The notes under the pieces are model-generated. The model was not told the origin of the DNA. It saw nothing but the letters and a program-made list of their open reading frames with translations, and did not search any database. The translations under genes and the position numbers were made by a program. A stretch of DNA of 64,000 nt from Cervus elaphus. Lineage: Eukaryota; Chordata; Mammalia; Artiodactyla; Cervidae. Positions 10,219 to 21,263 of this stretch are shown piece after piece (the first letter of the stretch is position 1; each line of letters begins with the position of its first letter). Location: the NCBI RefSeq assembly GCF_910594005.1, contig NC_057834.1:104001650-104065649 (forward strand), written 5' to 3'.

Positions 10219-11180
10219 GGTCAAAGAATAAATGGTAGGGAGAGGGAGAGAGGAAGTCACTGAGAACGACCACCAAAAATCCTACCGGGAGTGGTGGCGG
10301 CCAAGAAGTTGGGCTTATGGTATGCTTTTGGAACTGTTTATATGCCTGCGTCGTTGCACCGAAGTTTTCTTGCCGGGGGCGGTCACCCTAGGGGTTTCTA
10401 GCCCGTTCCGCGACCCCCTTATCCTCTCATGGGAGTCTTCAAGTGGCAGGCACCCTAATGGCCTTTAAGTGCCTGACCTGTGCCCACACAAAGAATTTTA
10501 GGCCACGTCCTCAGTTAAGGATGTTAAAGAAGAGTTTCACCCAGTTGGGCTCTAGTTACTGAGGCTAACTTATTGTAGGGCCTTCAGAGTCCGCCAGAGT
10601 GTAGCTCTGGCCGGGACTCATCAATTGCCCCCACAATCGTTTGCCTGTTCACTGAATCTCCTGAAAAGAGTAGGAGTTGAGGGCAGATCAGAGAAGAAGG
10701 GGAGAAGGAGAATAAGTCAGAAGAGAGAGAAGACAACGACGCACCAGAAGAGAACAAGACCAGAGACAATGCCGGCACACACACAAACACAGAAAGCCAA
10801 AGACAAACACATGGACAGACAAATGTTGGACGACAATACAGCACTGGGTTTTCGGGCCCCCTGAGTTTTCTTGCCTCCCGGTACTAGGTTCACCTTACCG
10901 AATGGCGTCCACTGCTACCAGACTCAGGATCAGGAGAGGAACTCTCCTTCCTGCAGAGCTGGCTGCCTTCCAGCACGCTCGGTGGCTTTGGTCTTGCACC
11001 GGCTGGAACTTCCAGTCCTTTCCCAACCCTCTATAGAAAGCTTTCTCCTATGCCAGATACCTTCCTGCTTCACAGCAGGGCCTCGGATTTACACCGGACT
11101 TTCCTGTCCTGCCTGAGCACCGGTGCTATTATCTATCCTTCCCCTCTGTCCTGGAAGTGTTCTCTTCCCCTGGTCAAGGG
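10219..11180 (-). other. Proviral leader (5' untranslated region)
   Basis: This non-coding stretch lies between the primer binding site and the gag start. It should include the splice donor and packaging region of the ancestor, but I cannot assign either. A purine-rich tract lies around 10680-10760 (plus-strand reading). Confidence 0.7.
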
Positions 11181-11198
11181 ATCCCGGATGAGCCCCCA
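11181..11198 (-). other. Retroviral primer binding site, proline tRNA type
   Basis: On the minus strand the 18 bases TGGGGGCTCATCCGGGAT start two bases inside the 5' LTR. This fits the proline tRNA 3' end used by many gammaretroviruses, with one apparent mismatch (CAT where CGT is usual), consistent with CpG decay. Confidence 0.85.
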
Positions 11199-11200
11199 AA

Positions 11201-11632
11201 TGTTATGCCCAATGTCCGAATCCCTGAGCGGAAAGAGAGAAGGCCTCCAAGACAATGCAACTCGCAAAAAGGGAAGTTTATTGCTGACTCGAGTCAGGGC
11301 TCCTGCCGCATCCAACGCAGTGGTGTGGGGTCAGAGAGCCCCGAGCCCAAGCTGTTACACAAATTTATAGGGTGAGCACACGCCGTTGGTAGTTGGTTTA
11401 AGCAGATTGGTTACAAGTTTGCAAAGCAATTTCATTGGTCAAACACACTCAAAACTTTCGCGCGCGCAAGACTTTCCCAGGGGTTTCCGCCCCGTTCCTA
11501 ACTGGCAACCAGCGGTCAGTGTTAAGCTGATTGGTTGTATCCAGGTGGCCTGATAATCTTACCACCCAGAAGTAGGAAGGCCTACTCCTAATCTAAGCTG
11601 CCTGCCATGGCGTTACTTCTGTTCGCCTCACA
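11201..11632 (-). repeat. 5' LTR of the endogenous retrovirus
   Basis: This is the 432-bp partner of the LTR at 6062-6493, with no length difference. On the minus strand it has CCAAT motifs, TATAAAT at 11363-11369 and AATAAA at 11277-11282. Transcription of the provirus would run leftward. The host base duplication ctttt follows directly at 11633-11637. Confidence 0.95.
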
Positions 11633-11637
11633 CTTTT

Positions 11638-12165
11638 CACCGCCTCTTCTCACCTCATGTCTTTCTTCTCCTCTGACTAAAGTGTCTGCTAATGTTTTAT
11701 TTATATAATATCCTGAATTTAAACCAACTGTACACCAGGTGTTGGGAGCCAGATTTTATCAAGAAACTTGATCTACATTTGTAAGCAGGAAAATAGGATT
11801 AGAGCAAACCAAAAGGAAAAAAACATGTGGGGGTCTTTGATTCATCTCCACTTCCTATTTCCGTGGCTGATCAGGTGTGGACCAGAGGCAACAGATATCC
11901 TACTGGGAAAGCATGGGGCTTGGATTGTTCACATGTCAGCCATGGCCAGGAAAAGTAGACTCAGCTTTACTTGGATTCCTGGGCCCCAAAGGAAATGCCC
12001 AGGGTCACCAAACTAAATTCCTGATAAAGCCAAGTTAAGGGGTACCAGCTCCCAGATTCCATGTGTTTGCTGTCCTGTGAGAATGATAAACAGGAAGGAT
12101 CCTGCTGCCTGAAGGGTAAAGACAATGACTTCCAGCAGCCCAGGGACTAGGTGCTCTGAGCCAGG
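11638..12165. other. Unassigned DNA downstream of the provirus
   Basis: I recognise no repeat or gene in this stretch. Confidence 0.5.
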
Positions 12166-12300
12166 CTCTGGTTAAGGCATTCTGCAAACACTGTCTCTTT
12201 AAAACTCACAATAGGTTGATGAGGTTAGAAACTTCACAGAAGAGGAAACTAAGGCTCAAAGAGGGGACTCTCCTGCCTCACACCATACTCACGCTTCTGA
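12166..12300 (+). mobile_element. MIR SINE fragment
   Basis: It contains ttaaaactcacaataggttgatgaggt and agaggaaactaaggctcaaagagg, the MIR 3' core region in diverged form. Confidence 0.55.
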
Positions 12301-12485
12301 TTGAGCCCTGTAATCACTTTGTTCCAGGTATTACAGCCAGAGGTTTGGCTGTGACATGATCCTGAAACTTAGAAAACTCAAAGAGTAGGAACTGGAAAAC
12401 CTATCCTGTCAGCTCTGTGAACAGTTTTCAGTTTCTATGAGAAAGAGGTTTGACTTCATCTTTGGAGCAGGATGTGCTGTCTATG

Positions 12486-12688
12486 GGGCTTCCCTGGTGA
12501 TTTGGCAGCAAAGAATCCATCTGCAATGCAGGAGACCCAGGTTTGATCCCTGGGTCAGGAAGATCGCCTGGAGGAAGAAATGGGGACCCACTCCAGTATT
12601 CTTGCCTGGAGAATCCCAAGGACAGAGGAGCCTGGCGGGCTGCAGTCATGGGGTAGCAAAGAGTCAGACACAGCTGAAACAACTGACC
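12486..12688 (+). mobile_element. Bov-tA SINE
   Basis: tRNA-Glu-like head (gggcttccctggtgatttgg) plus the Bov-A body ending gcaaagagtcagacacagctgaaac. Diverged; no clear target duplication. Confidence 0.88.
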
Positions 12689-13102
12689 ACAAATGTGCTT
12701 TCTGTGGTAAGGTGCCAGAATGTAAGCCAGGTGCTCTCCATGGATCTTGGGGAAAATTGTGAAGACACTACTTATAGATGCTTTGGACTGGGAAGAGAAT
12801 GTCCTGGTTGGAGATGTGATCGGTTGTTGTGAAGTCACAATGGAGTCATATCTCAGCTCTTGCGTTTTTGGGAAGGGGAGCAGGGAGATGCTGTTTGGCT
12901 AAGTTTGACTGGAGTTGTCTCTGCTGTCTCTGCCTGCTCTCAGTGGTCCTGGGCCTGTCCCCACAGTTGCCGGGAGGAGGAAACCTGGGGCAGCAGAATT
13001 CCTGGGTCTAAGACATGTAACAGAGAATCCAGGGTGCTTCAGTTACCTGGGGCAATGCAAACCTGCTGTGGGAGAGGGGACAGTCCTGACAGAGAGCCTT
13101 CA
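12689..13102. other. Unassigned DNA
   Basis: No repeat or gene recognised. Short open frames here have no similarity that I can name. Confidence 0.45.
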
Positions 13103-13115
13103 GAATGTTGCAAGG

Positions 13116-13282
13116 ATGGAGAAGGAAATGGCAACCCACTCCAGTATTCTTGCCTGAAAAAGTCCATGGACAGAGGAGCCTGGCGGGCTGCAGTCCATGG
13201 GGTTACATGACTGAGCATGTGTGCACAAGGGTGGAGGGAGATGGGTTGGTAGCAATAAACTGGTAGAACTAAAAAAAAAAAA
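13116..13282 (+). mobile_element. Bov-A-type SINE with poly(A) tail
   Basis: The body starts within the Bov-A part (ggagaaggaaatggcaaccc), lacks the tRNA head, and ends in a 13-base A run. The flanks agaatgttgcaag (13103-13115) and agaatgtcgcaag (13283-13295) are a target duplication with one difference. Confidence 0.85.
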
Positions 13283-13606
13283 AGAATGTCGCAAGAAGAG
13301 TGCTTCCTCTACCAAAAGCCCATACCACACTGGCACCCCAGGCAGTTGGCAACCTGGGGACACCAGGTGACAGACCCCCTATGCAGCAATGGCGATTTCA
13401 TGGGGAGCTTGCAGTCTCGGCTGAGGCATTTCTGCCTCTTCAGACTGCTTCCTGATCAGTGGGCGTCATCAGGGTGAGTGGGTGAAACAGGATTCAGGAG
13501 TGGTGTATGGTGGGCCCAGTGCAGACACCCTTCTAGGGGTCCCTGACACTGCTTAAAAGGGAGTGTGAATGTTCATGAGGCTCTTAAAAAAAAAAAAACA
13601 ACTTTC

Positions 13607-14075
13607 TTGTACACAGGAATAGAGACACAGACTAGACATAGAGAATGGACTTGTAGACCCAGTGGTGGAAGGAGTAGGTGGGGCAAATTGAAAGAGTAGT
13701 ATCAACATATATACACTCAGTTCAGTTCAGTTCAGTTCAGTCGCTCAGTCGTGTCCGACTCTTTGTGACCCCATGAATCGTAGCACGCCAGGCCCCCCTG
13801 TCCATCACCAACTCCTGAAGTTTACTCAAACTCATGCACTACCACGTGTAAAATAGATAGTTAGTGGGAAGCAGCTGTATAGCTCAGGAAGCTCAGCTCG
13901 GTGCTCTGTGATGGCCCCGGGGGCTGGATGGGAGGACTGGGAGGGAGGCTTAAGAGGGAGGGAATATACGTTTACATATAGCTGGTTCACACTGTTGTAT
14001 AGCAGAAGCTAATATGACACTGTAAAGCAACTATACTCAAATTTAAAATAATAATAAAAAATAAAAAAGTTTTAA
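13607..14075 (+). mobile_element. L1 3' end (UTR and A-rich tail), interrupted by a BovB-derived SINE
   Basis: It contains the ruminant L1 3' UTR signature cacgtgtaaaatagatagttagtgggaagc and catatagctggttcacactgttgtatagcagaa, and ends in an A-rich tail (14041-14075). The insert at 13718-13835 splits it. Its tail is the insertion site of the next L1. Confidence 0.85.
13718..13835 (-). mobile_element. BovB 3'-end fragment
   Basis: The plus strand shows (agttc)n followed by agtcgctcagtcgtgtccgac and tccatcaccaactcc, the reverse complement of a BovB terminus. It is a short 5'-truncated copy. Confidence 0.85.
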
Positions 14076-16957
14076 GCCAGAGAACAAGATGGCAGAGGAG
14101 TAGCTGGATGTGGAGTACATCTCTCTCCATGGATGCATTAGGAATACACCTTCAGACACAGAAGTGCATGCACAACAGCAGCTGAGAGCGGACAGGAGTA
14201 CCTGACCCATGGAAAAGAATATATAGAACCACGCAAAACTCAGTAGGATGAAGGAACTAGGGGGAAAAACAGGAGTGTTAGTAGGACTGGACCTGCCCTC
14301 AGCCAGTGAGGGAACTGAAGCAGGGGTCTGATCCCCACATCAGGGAAATTGAGTCAGAGGAGAAACATTTAAGGCTGAGAGTGAAACAGCTTATCTGTGG
14401 CAGCCTAAATGGAATGAAAATCAGACAGTCCTTGCCGCAGCCATACATACCCCACACAGGGATGCAGGTCCCCTGGAAAGCGCCCCAGCTGGGAGCTGGA
14501 GTTTAGGGACTGTGGAGCAATCCCAGGGTGAGAGCTGCTGTTGACTGCAGAGAGATGGATCAAAGGGATGCGAGGGAGGAGCTTGTGGTGGGAAATGCCT
14601 GTGGAGAAAAGCTGGGCAGCCATGGAAGCAAGGCAACACTGCTGAGTCACGTGTAGGGGATGAAGCCATTACCATAGCCTCTCTCTCCCCACACACCAGT
14701 ATCGGCAGCTGAACAATAGAGAGGCTGGCCCATCAAAAGTCTGACGCACCGAACTACAGAGTAGGACCCCAGCCAGGGGGGCCCCTCTATGTGCCTGACA
14801 TGCAGAACAACAGAGAAGGGCCCCAGGCAAGGGAGCCCTCTAAGTGCCTGAATGGGCGTAGCAATGGAGAAAGACTGGCCAAACAGGCCTTCTGATCACC
14901 AGCTACAAGAGGCTCGTAAAAAGACTCTGATAGGGCCAGAACTGCCGCAGCACAGACAGTCCGTGTCCCTGCATACTTGGCACTACCAGGGTCCCCGCAA
15001 GCCAAGCAGCTGAGCCACCTTCACACTCAACTCTCACTGGGGCAGAATTGCCACAGGCAAAAAAAAAAAAAAAAAATCTTGTGTCTATGCACTCAAGGTT
15101 GCTTCGGTTGTGTCTGATTATTTGTGACCCTGTAGACTGTGGCCTGCCAGGCTTCTCTGTTAGGGGGTTCTCCAGGCATGAACACTGGAGCGTGTTGGCC
15201 AGTACTGGTTGCCATACCCTTCTGGAGCACTATATTTCCTGCTACCCTAGCTGCCAACTCCTCTCAGTACCTGGTGCTGCCAGAACCCCTGCGACCCAAG
15301 CAGCTGCACCACCTCCACACCTGGCCCTCACAGGGGCAAACCCAAGCCCTCCAGGGCAGTCTCAGGAGCAAACCCCAGTGGATGACCCACATGCAGAGGT
15401 GGAAACAAAACCACAGTTGAAACCCAGGGGCAGTGTGGCTAAGGAAGAAGACCCAAAACCGTCCCACCAGCTGCAGATTAAATCCTCGTGATCAACTAGG
15501 CAGACTCTGTGTCTATAGAATATATAAAAAGTCATTGAGAGCTCCCACAAAAGAAAACACACTAGTTTTGATAGCTGTGGACATTGGAGGCAAGAACACA
15601 GGAGTAAGACTAGATTAAAATCTGAGCTGCCCCCATAGCAGGTCCAGAGATCAGCATAGTGTTGGAGGGCATCCTGGGGAGGTGAGGTGGACTGTGACTC
15701 CCATCAAGGGAAAGGACTCTGACAGCAGTGACTCAAGGAAAACATTTATTATTCTTATGTTTTGACTTGTTCTGTAAATTCTTTTGGATTTTTCTTTCTT
15801 TCTTTCTTTCCTTCCCCCCTGCCCCATTGTAGTTGTTGATTTTATTGGCACTATGAAATCTAATTAAGATTTTGAGCTTTTTTTTTTTTTTTCTTTTTCT
15901 CAGTCACAGTTTTTATTGCTGTTATAAACCTATGCCTCTACATTGGGCTTTTGCAGTTCTGTGGAGTTTTCCTTTTTTTTTTTCTTTTCTCTTTTTTAAA
16001 TTTTAATTTTTAATGTTTTAAACCTATTATTTTTTATACATTTATTCCTTTGTTTGCTTTTCCTACTGTTCTTTTCCCTTTGCAGTTAATCTTTAATGAA
16101 TATAAGTCTTCTTCATCTACCTCTATTTAACTTTGCATATCTATTCTTTCTTTGTTTTCTTTCTTTCCTTTCCTCTCAAAATATTTGTTAGTTTTGTTTT
16201 CATTGCTTTATTCCCCAGTTGGCATCTTGCTTTAGTTTTGTCTCCATGTTTGTGCTTTAGTTTGTTTTGTTCTTAACTGGTAAATATAACTTTTTATTTC
16301 CTTTGTTTGCCAGGTCAAAGTACAGTACAGTACAATCTACTGTACTTTATTTTTGTTGGACTGTTTTGACTTTGCTCATGGGTGTATATATATATGTGTA
16401 TATTCCATTATTTTAAATATTATTTGCCTGATTTTGTAACTGCAATTTGTCTGGGGTTCATCTTTGGTTTCTTGTTTTTGGGTATTTATTTTAATTTCAC
16501 TTAATGCCATAACAAACCACTTGTGGAATCTTTGTTCCTGATCAGAGATCAAGCCCTGAGCCTTTGGAGTGGGAGCACTGACTCCAAGGCCCTAGACTAT
16601 CAGAGAATTAACCCTAAGGAGTATCAAATAGTGAGAACTCACACAAAGGAAACCACTTGAATACAAGACCTGGCATCACCCAACCATGAGTAACACCCTG
16701 TGTAGGATGCCTCATCTAAACAACAAGCAAAACAAAAATACAAACCCAGTCATCAGCAGATAGGATTACCATCTCACTCAGCCTTGCGCATTAGAGGAAA
16801 AACAAACAAACAAACAAAAACTCAGCACAAATCTCACCCTATACAAAGCTTACACAAACCACTGGACCAACCTTAGGAGGGCAGAAACCAAAGGGAAAAA
16901 AGAATTCAACCTTGAAGCCTGGGAAAGGAGACCTCAAACACAATAAGTTTAAAAAAA
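14076..16957 (+). promoter_or_regulatory. L1 5' UTR (internal promoter region)
   Basis: This is the non-coding leader of the L1 that starts at 14076. A YY1-type motif sits near its start. The middle (15770-16500) is T-rich and pyrimidine-rich. The insert at 15086-15235 on the minus strand is a SINE fragment, and an A-run lies at 15061-15076. Confidence 0.65.
15086..15235 (-). mobile_element. Bov-tA/Bov-A fragment within the L1 5' UTR
   Basis: The plus strand reads gttgcttcggttgtgtctgattatttgtgaccctgtagactgtggcctgccaggcttctctg, a diverged reverse complement of Bov-A. It is older or more decayed than most copies in the window. Confidence 0.6.
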
Positions 16958-17568
16958 ATGAAAAGGCAGAGAAATACTACACAAATGAGGGGAAAAAATA
17001 TAAACACAGAAGTCCAAGTAAATGAAGAGGAAATAGGCAAATTACTTGAGAAAGAATTCAGAATAATGATAGTAAAGATGATCAAAAACCTTGAAAAGAA
17101 AACGGAGAAAATGCAAGAATCAATTAACAAAGACCTAGGAGAATTAAAGAATAAACATACAGAGACAAACAACACAATTACTTAAATTAAAAATACTCTA
17201 GAAGGACTCAATAGCAGAATATCTGAAGCAGAAGAATGAATCAGTGAGCTGGAAGATAAAATGGTGGAAATAACTTCTGAAGAGCACAATAAAAGTAAAA
17301 AGAATGAAAAGAACTGAGGATAGTCTCAGAGACCTCTGGGACAATATCAAATGCACCAACATTCGAATTATAGGGTCCCAGAAGAAGAAGAGAAAAAGAA
17401 AGGGTATGAGGAAATTTTTGAAGGGATTATAGTTGAAAATTTCCCCAGCATGGAAAAGGAAAAAGTCATTCAAGTCCAAGAGGCACAAAGAGTCCCATAC
17501 AGGATAAACCCAAGGAGAAACTTGCCAAGACACATACTAATCAAACTAACAAAGACTAAACACAAAGA
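16958..17568 (+). pseudogene. L1 ORF1 N-terminal part (RNA-binding protein), truncated
   Basis: The start MKRQRNTTQ matches the usual ruminant L1 ORF1 start, and the same start is seen in the second L1 at 61063. A coiled-coil-like charged segment follows, then the RRM-type part with NIRIIGVPEEEE-like residues, read in frames that shift. The frame stops at 17185 and again later. The sequence breaks off after TKTKHKE where the Bov-tA begins, so the C-terminal domain is missing. Confidence 0.75.
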
Positions 17569-17878
17569 AGATTCCCTGATAGCTCAGTTGGTAAAGAATC
17601 TGCCTGCAATGCAGGAGACCCTGGTTCAATTCTTGGTTTGGAAAGATCTGCTGGAGAAGGGATAGGCTACCCACTCCAGTATTCTTGGGCTGCCTTTGTA
17701 GGTCAGCTGGTAAAGAATCTGCCTGCAATGTGGGAGACCTGGGTTCAATCCCCAGGTTGGGAAGATCCCCTGGAGAAGGGAAAGGGTACTCACTCCAGTA
17801 TTCTGTCCTGGAGAATTCCGTGGACTGTATAGTGGATGGGGTCACAAAGAGTTACACACGACTGAGTGACTTTCACTT
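17569..17878 (+). mobile_element. Bov-tA SINE with two tandem tRNA-like heads
   Basis: A first head (attccctgatagctcagttggtaaag ... cactccagtattcttgggc) is followed by a second (ctgcctttgtaggtcagctggtaaag ... cactccagtattctgtcc) and then one Bov-A end (gagaattccgtggactgtatag ... actttcacttt). A copy with the same two-head layout is at 49398-49715. Confidence 0.88.
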
Positions 17879-18944
17879 TGGAGAAGCCCCAGCAAGATGG
17901 TAGGTGCTGGAGCGGTGGCTGTGCAGCACTGGAGTGACTTTGAGGAGATACCCCACGTCCAAGGGCAAAGGAGAAGCCCCAGCAAGATGGTAGGAGGTGT
18001 GAATTCGTGTTTAGAATCAAACCCCATACTGACAGAGATGCTCAGAGCTCAAACAAACCTTGTGTGCACCAGGACCCAGAGACCCCACAGAGACTGAGAC
18101 AGAACTGTGTTTGAGTGTCTCCTGTGGAGGTACAGGTAAGCAGTGGCCTGATGCAGGGGTAGTGGCTCTGGGTGCAGTAGACCTGGGTATGGCATAGGAC
18201 CTCTTGGAGGAGGTCGCCATTAGCTCCACCACAGAACTACCAGAACTTACACAGGACTGGGAAACAGACTTATGGAGGGCACAAACAAAACTTTGTGCAC
18301 ACCAGAACCCAGGAGAAGGGAGCAGTGACCCCACAAGAGACTGACCCAGACTTGCCCGTGAGTGTCCAGGAGTCTCCAGCAGGGTCGTGGGTCAGCAGTG
18401 GCTGAAGGAGGCCGCCACTGTCTTCATTACCTCCACCATAGTTTGGCCTCAGGTCAAATAACAGGGAAAAAACACAGCCCCATCCATCAAAAGAAAATTG
18501 AAATAAAGATTTATAAGAACAAGACCCAGTTTCCCCTCAGTCAGTCTCTCCCACTGGAAAGCGTCCATAAGCCTCTTATTCTTCTCCAACAGAGGGCCAA
18601 GAGAATGAAAACCACAACATAGAAAACTAACCAATCTGATCACATGGACCACAGCCTTGTCTAACTCAATTAAACTATGAGCCATGCCATGTAAGGTCAC
18701 CCAAGATGGACAGGTCATGGTGGAGATTTCTGACAAAATGTGATCCACTGGAGAAGGGTATGGCAAACCACTTCAGTATTCTTGCCATGAGAAGCCCGTG
18801 AACAGTATGAAAAGGCAAAAAGATAGGACACTGAAAGATGAACTACCCAAGTCAGTAGGTGCCCAATATGCTTCTGGAAATGAGTGGAGAAATAACGCCA
18901 GAAAGAATGAAGAGAAGGAGCCAAAGTAAAAATAACACCCAGTT

Positions 18945-20210
18945 GTGGATGTGACTGGTGATAGAAGCAAAGTCCAAAGCTGTAAAGAACAATATTGCAC
19001 AGGAACCGGGAATGTTGCGTCCATGAATCAAGGCAAATTGGAAGTGGTCAAACAGGAGATGGCAAGACTAAACATTGACATTTTAGGAATCAGTGAACTA
19101 AAATGGACTGGAATGGGTGAATTTAACTCAGATGACCATTATATCTACTACTGTGGGCAAGAATCTCTTAGAAGAAATGGAGTAGCCATCATAGTCAACA
19201 AAAGAGTCCAAAATGCAGTACTTGGATGCAATCTCAAAAATGACAGAATGATCTCTGTTCATTTCTAAGGCAAGCCATTCAATATTAGAGTAATGCAAGT
19301 CTATGCCCTGACTAGTAACACTGAAGAAGCTGAAGTTGAATGGTTCAATGAAGACATACAAGACCTTCTAGAATTAAGACCAAAAAAGATGTCCTTTTCA
19401 TTATAGGGGACTGGAATACAAAAGTAGGAAGTCAAGAGATACCTGGAGTAACAGGCAAATTTGGCCTTGGAGTACAAAATGAAGCAGGGCAAAGGCTAAC
19501 AGAGTTTTGCCAAGAGAATGCACTGGTCATAGCAAACACCCTCTTCCAACAACACAAGAGAAGACTCTACACATGGACATCACCAGATGGTCAATACCGA
19601 AATCAGATTGATTATATTCTTTGCAGCCAAAGATGGAGAAGCTCCCTACAGTCAGCAAAAACAAGACCATGAACTCCTTATTGCCAAATTCATACTTAAA
19701 TTTAAGAAAGTAGGGAAAACCACTAGACCATTGAGGTATGATCTAAATAAAATCCCTTACAATTATACAGTGGGAGTGAGAAATAGATACAGGGAATTAG
19801 ACCTGATAGACAGAGTGTCTGAAGAACTATGGATGGAGGTTCATGACATTGAGCAGGAGACAGGGATCAAGACCATCCCCAAGAAAAAATGCAAAAAGAC
19901 AAAATGGTTGTCTGAGGAGGCTTTACAAATAGCTCTGAAAAGAAGAGAGGTGAAAGGCAAAGGAGAAGAGGAAAGATATGCCCATTTGAATTCAGAGTTC
20001 CAAAGAATAGCAAGGAGAGATAAGAAAGCTTTCCTCAGTGATCAATGCAAAGAAATAGAGGAAAACAACAGAATGGGAAAGACTAGAGATCTCTTCAAGA
20101 AAATTAGAGATACTAAGGGAACATTTCATGCAAAGATGGGTACAAAAAAGGACAGAAATGATGTGGACCTAACAGAAGCAGACAGAACTATACAGAAAAG
20201 ATCTTCATGA
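18945..20210 (+). pseudogene. BovB endonuclease and linker region
   Basis: An apurinic/apyrimidinic-type endonuclease that would nick the target for retrotransposition. It is read in pieces: 18945-19268 (107 codons, catalytic ISELKWTG region), then decayed sequence, then 19587-20210 (207 codons) that opens with IRLIIFFAAKDGEA and ends near the RT start. Stops lie at 19268 and 19380-19580. Confidence 0.8.
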
Positions 20211-20229
20211 CCCAGATAATCACGATGGT

Positions 20230-21263
20230 GTGATCACTTACCCAGAGCCAGACATCCTGGAATGTGAAGTCAAGTGGGTCTTAGAAAGCATCACTATGAA
20301 CAAAGCTAGTGGAGGTGATGGAATTCCAGTTGAGCCATTTCAAATCCTAAAAGATGAGGCTGTGAAAGTGCTGCACTCAACATGCCAGCGAATCTGGAAA
20401 ACTCAGCAGTGGCCACAGGACTGGAAAAATCAGTTTTTATTGCAACCCCAAAGAAAGGCACTGCCAAAGAATGTTCAAACTATCGCACAACTGCATTCAT
20501 CTCACATACTACAAAGTAATGCTCAAAATTCTCCAAGCCAAGCTTCAACAATATGTGAACTGTGAACTTCCAGATGTTCAAGCTGGATTTAGAAAAGGCA
20601 GAGGAACCAGAGATCAAATTGGCAACATCCGTTGGATCATAGAAAAAGTGAGAGAGTTCCAGAAAAACATCTGCTTCTGTTTTATTGACTATACCAAAGT
20701 CTTTGACTGTGTGGATCACGACAAACTGTGGGAAAATTCTTAAAGAGATGGGAATACCACCTGAGCTGCCTCTTGGGAAATATGTATGCAGGTTAAGAAG
20801 CAACAGTTAGAACTGAACATGGAACAGCAGACTGGTTCCAAAGGGAAAGGAGTATGTCAAGGTTGTATATTGTCACCCTGCTTATTTAACTTATATGCAG
20901 ACTATATCATGAGAAATGCTGGATTGGATGAAGCACAAGCTGGAATCAAGATTTCCAGGAGAAATATCAATAACCTCAGATATGCATATGACAGCACACT
21001 TATAGCAGAAAGTGAAGAAGAACTAAAGAGCCTCTATTTTTTTTCTGAAGAGCCTCTTGATGAAAGTGAAAGAGGAGGGTGAAAAAGTTGGCTTAAAACT
21101 CAACATTCCAAAAACGAAGATCATGGAATCTGGTCCCATCACTTCAAGGCAAATAGATGGAGAAACAATGGAAACAGTGAAAGACTTTATTTTTGGGGGC
21201 TCCAAAATTACTGCAGATGGTAAGTGCAGCCATGACATTAAAAGATGTTTGCTCTTTGGATGA
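20230..21263 (+). pseudogene. BovB reverse transcriptase, catalytic residue lost
   Basis: RT landmarks in order: NKASGGDGIPVE (about 20298), a finger/palm segment, QAGFRKGRGTRDQI (about 20579), FCFIDYTKVFDCVDH (about 20675, motif A), QGCILSPCLFNLY (about 20856, motif B) and YAYDSTL (about 20981, motif C). Motif C is normally Y-A-D-D in this family. Here the first aspartate codon is TAT, giving tyrosine. Frame changes occur at about 20500 and 20750. The protein could not be active. Confidence 0.85.

Larger units (their letters stand above)
6062..11632 (-). mobile_element. Class I (gammaretrovirus-like) endogenous retrovirus, internally deleted
   Basis: The provirus lies on the minus strand: 5' LTR at 11201-11632, 3' LTR at 6062-6493, and a 5-bp host duplication ctttt at 6057-6061 and 11633-11637. 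In transcription order it has a proline-type primer binding site, a long leader, gag, an in-frame amber codon, protease, a short piece of reverse transcriptase, integrase, the end of env and a polypurine tract. At 5.57 kb it is well short of the usual 8-9 kb of this class. Most of RT/RNase H and almost all of env are missing, and the remaining genes have several stops and frameshifts. It cannot encode a virus. The gag matrix start, PPPY motif, single zinc knuckle, amber gag-pol junction and proline primer site together place it with gammaretrovirus-like ERV1 elements. I cannot name the cattle family. Confidence 0.95.

Noticed and set aside
10216..10260. Upstream extension of the retroviral gag frame as the true N-terminus
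   Set aside because: The MGQ start at 10218 is the one expected for a myristoylated matrix protein. The 14 upstream codons are leader read in frame.
13719..13742. (agttc)n as a CRISPR or satellite array
   Set aside because: It is the known terminal repeat of BovB (ttcag units), only a few units long.
15061..15491. 147-codon frame as a gene
   Set aside because: It lies in the L1 5' UTR, starts in an A run and passes through a SINE fragment. No domain is visible.
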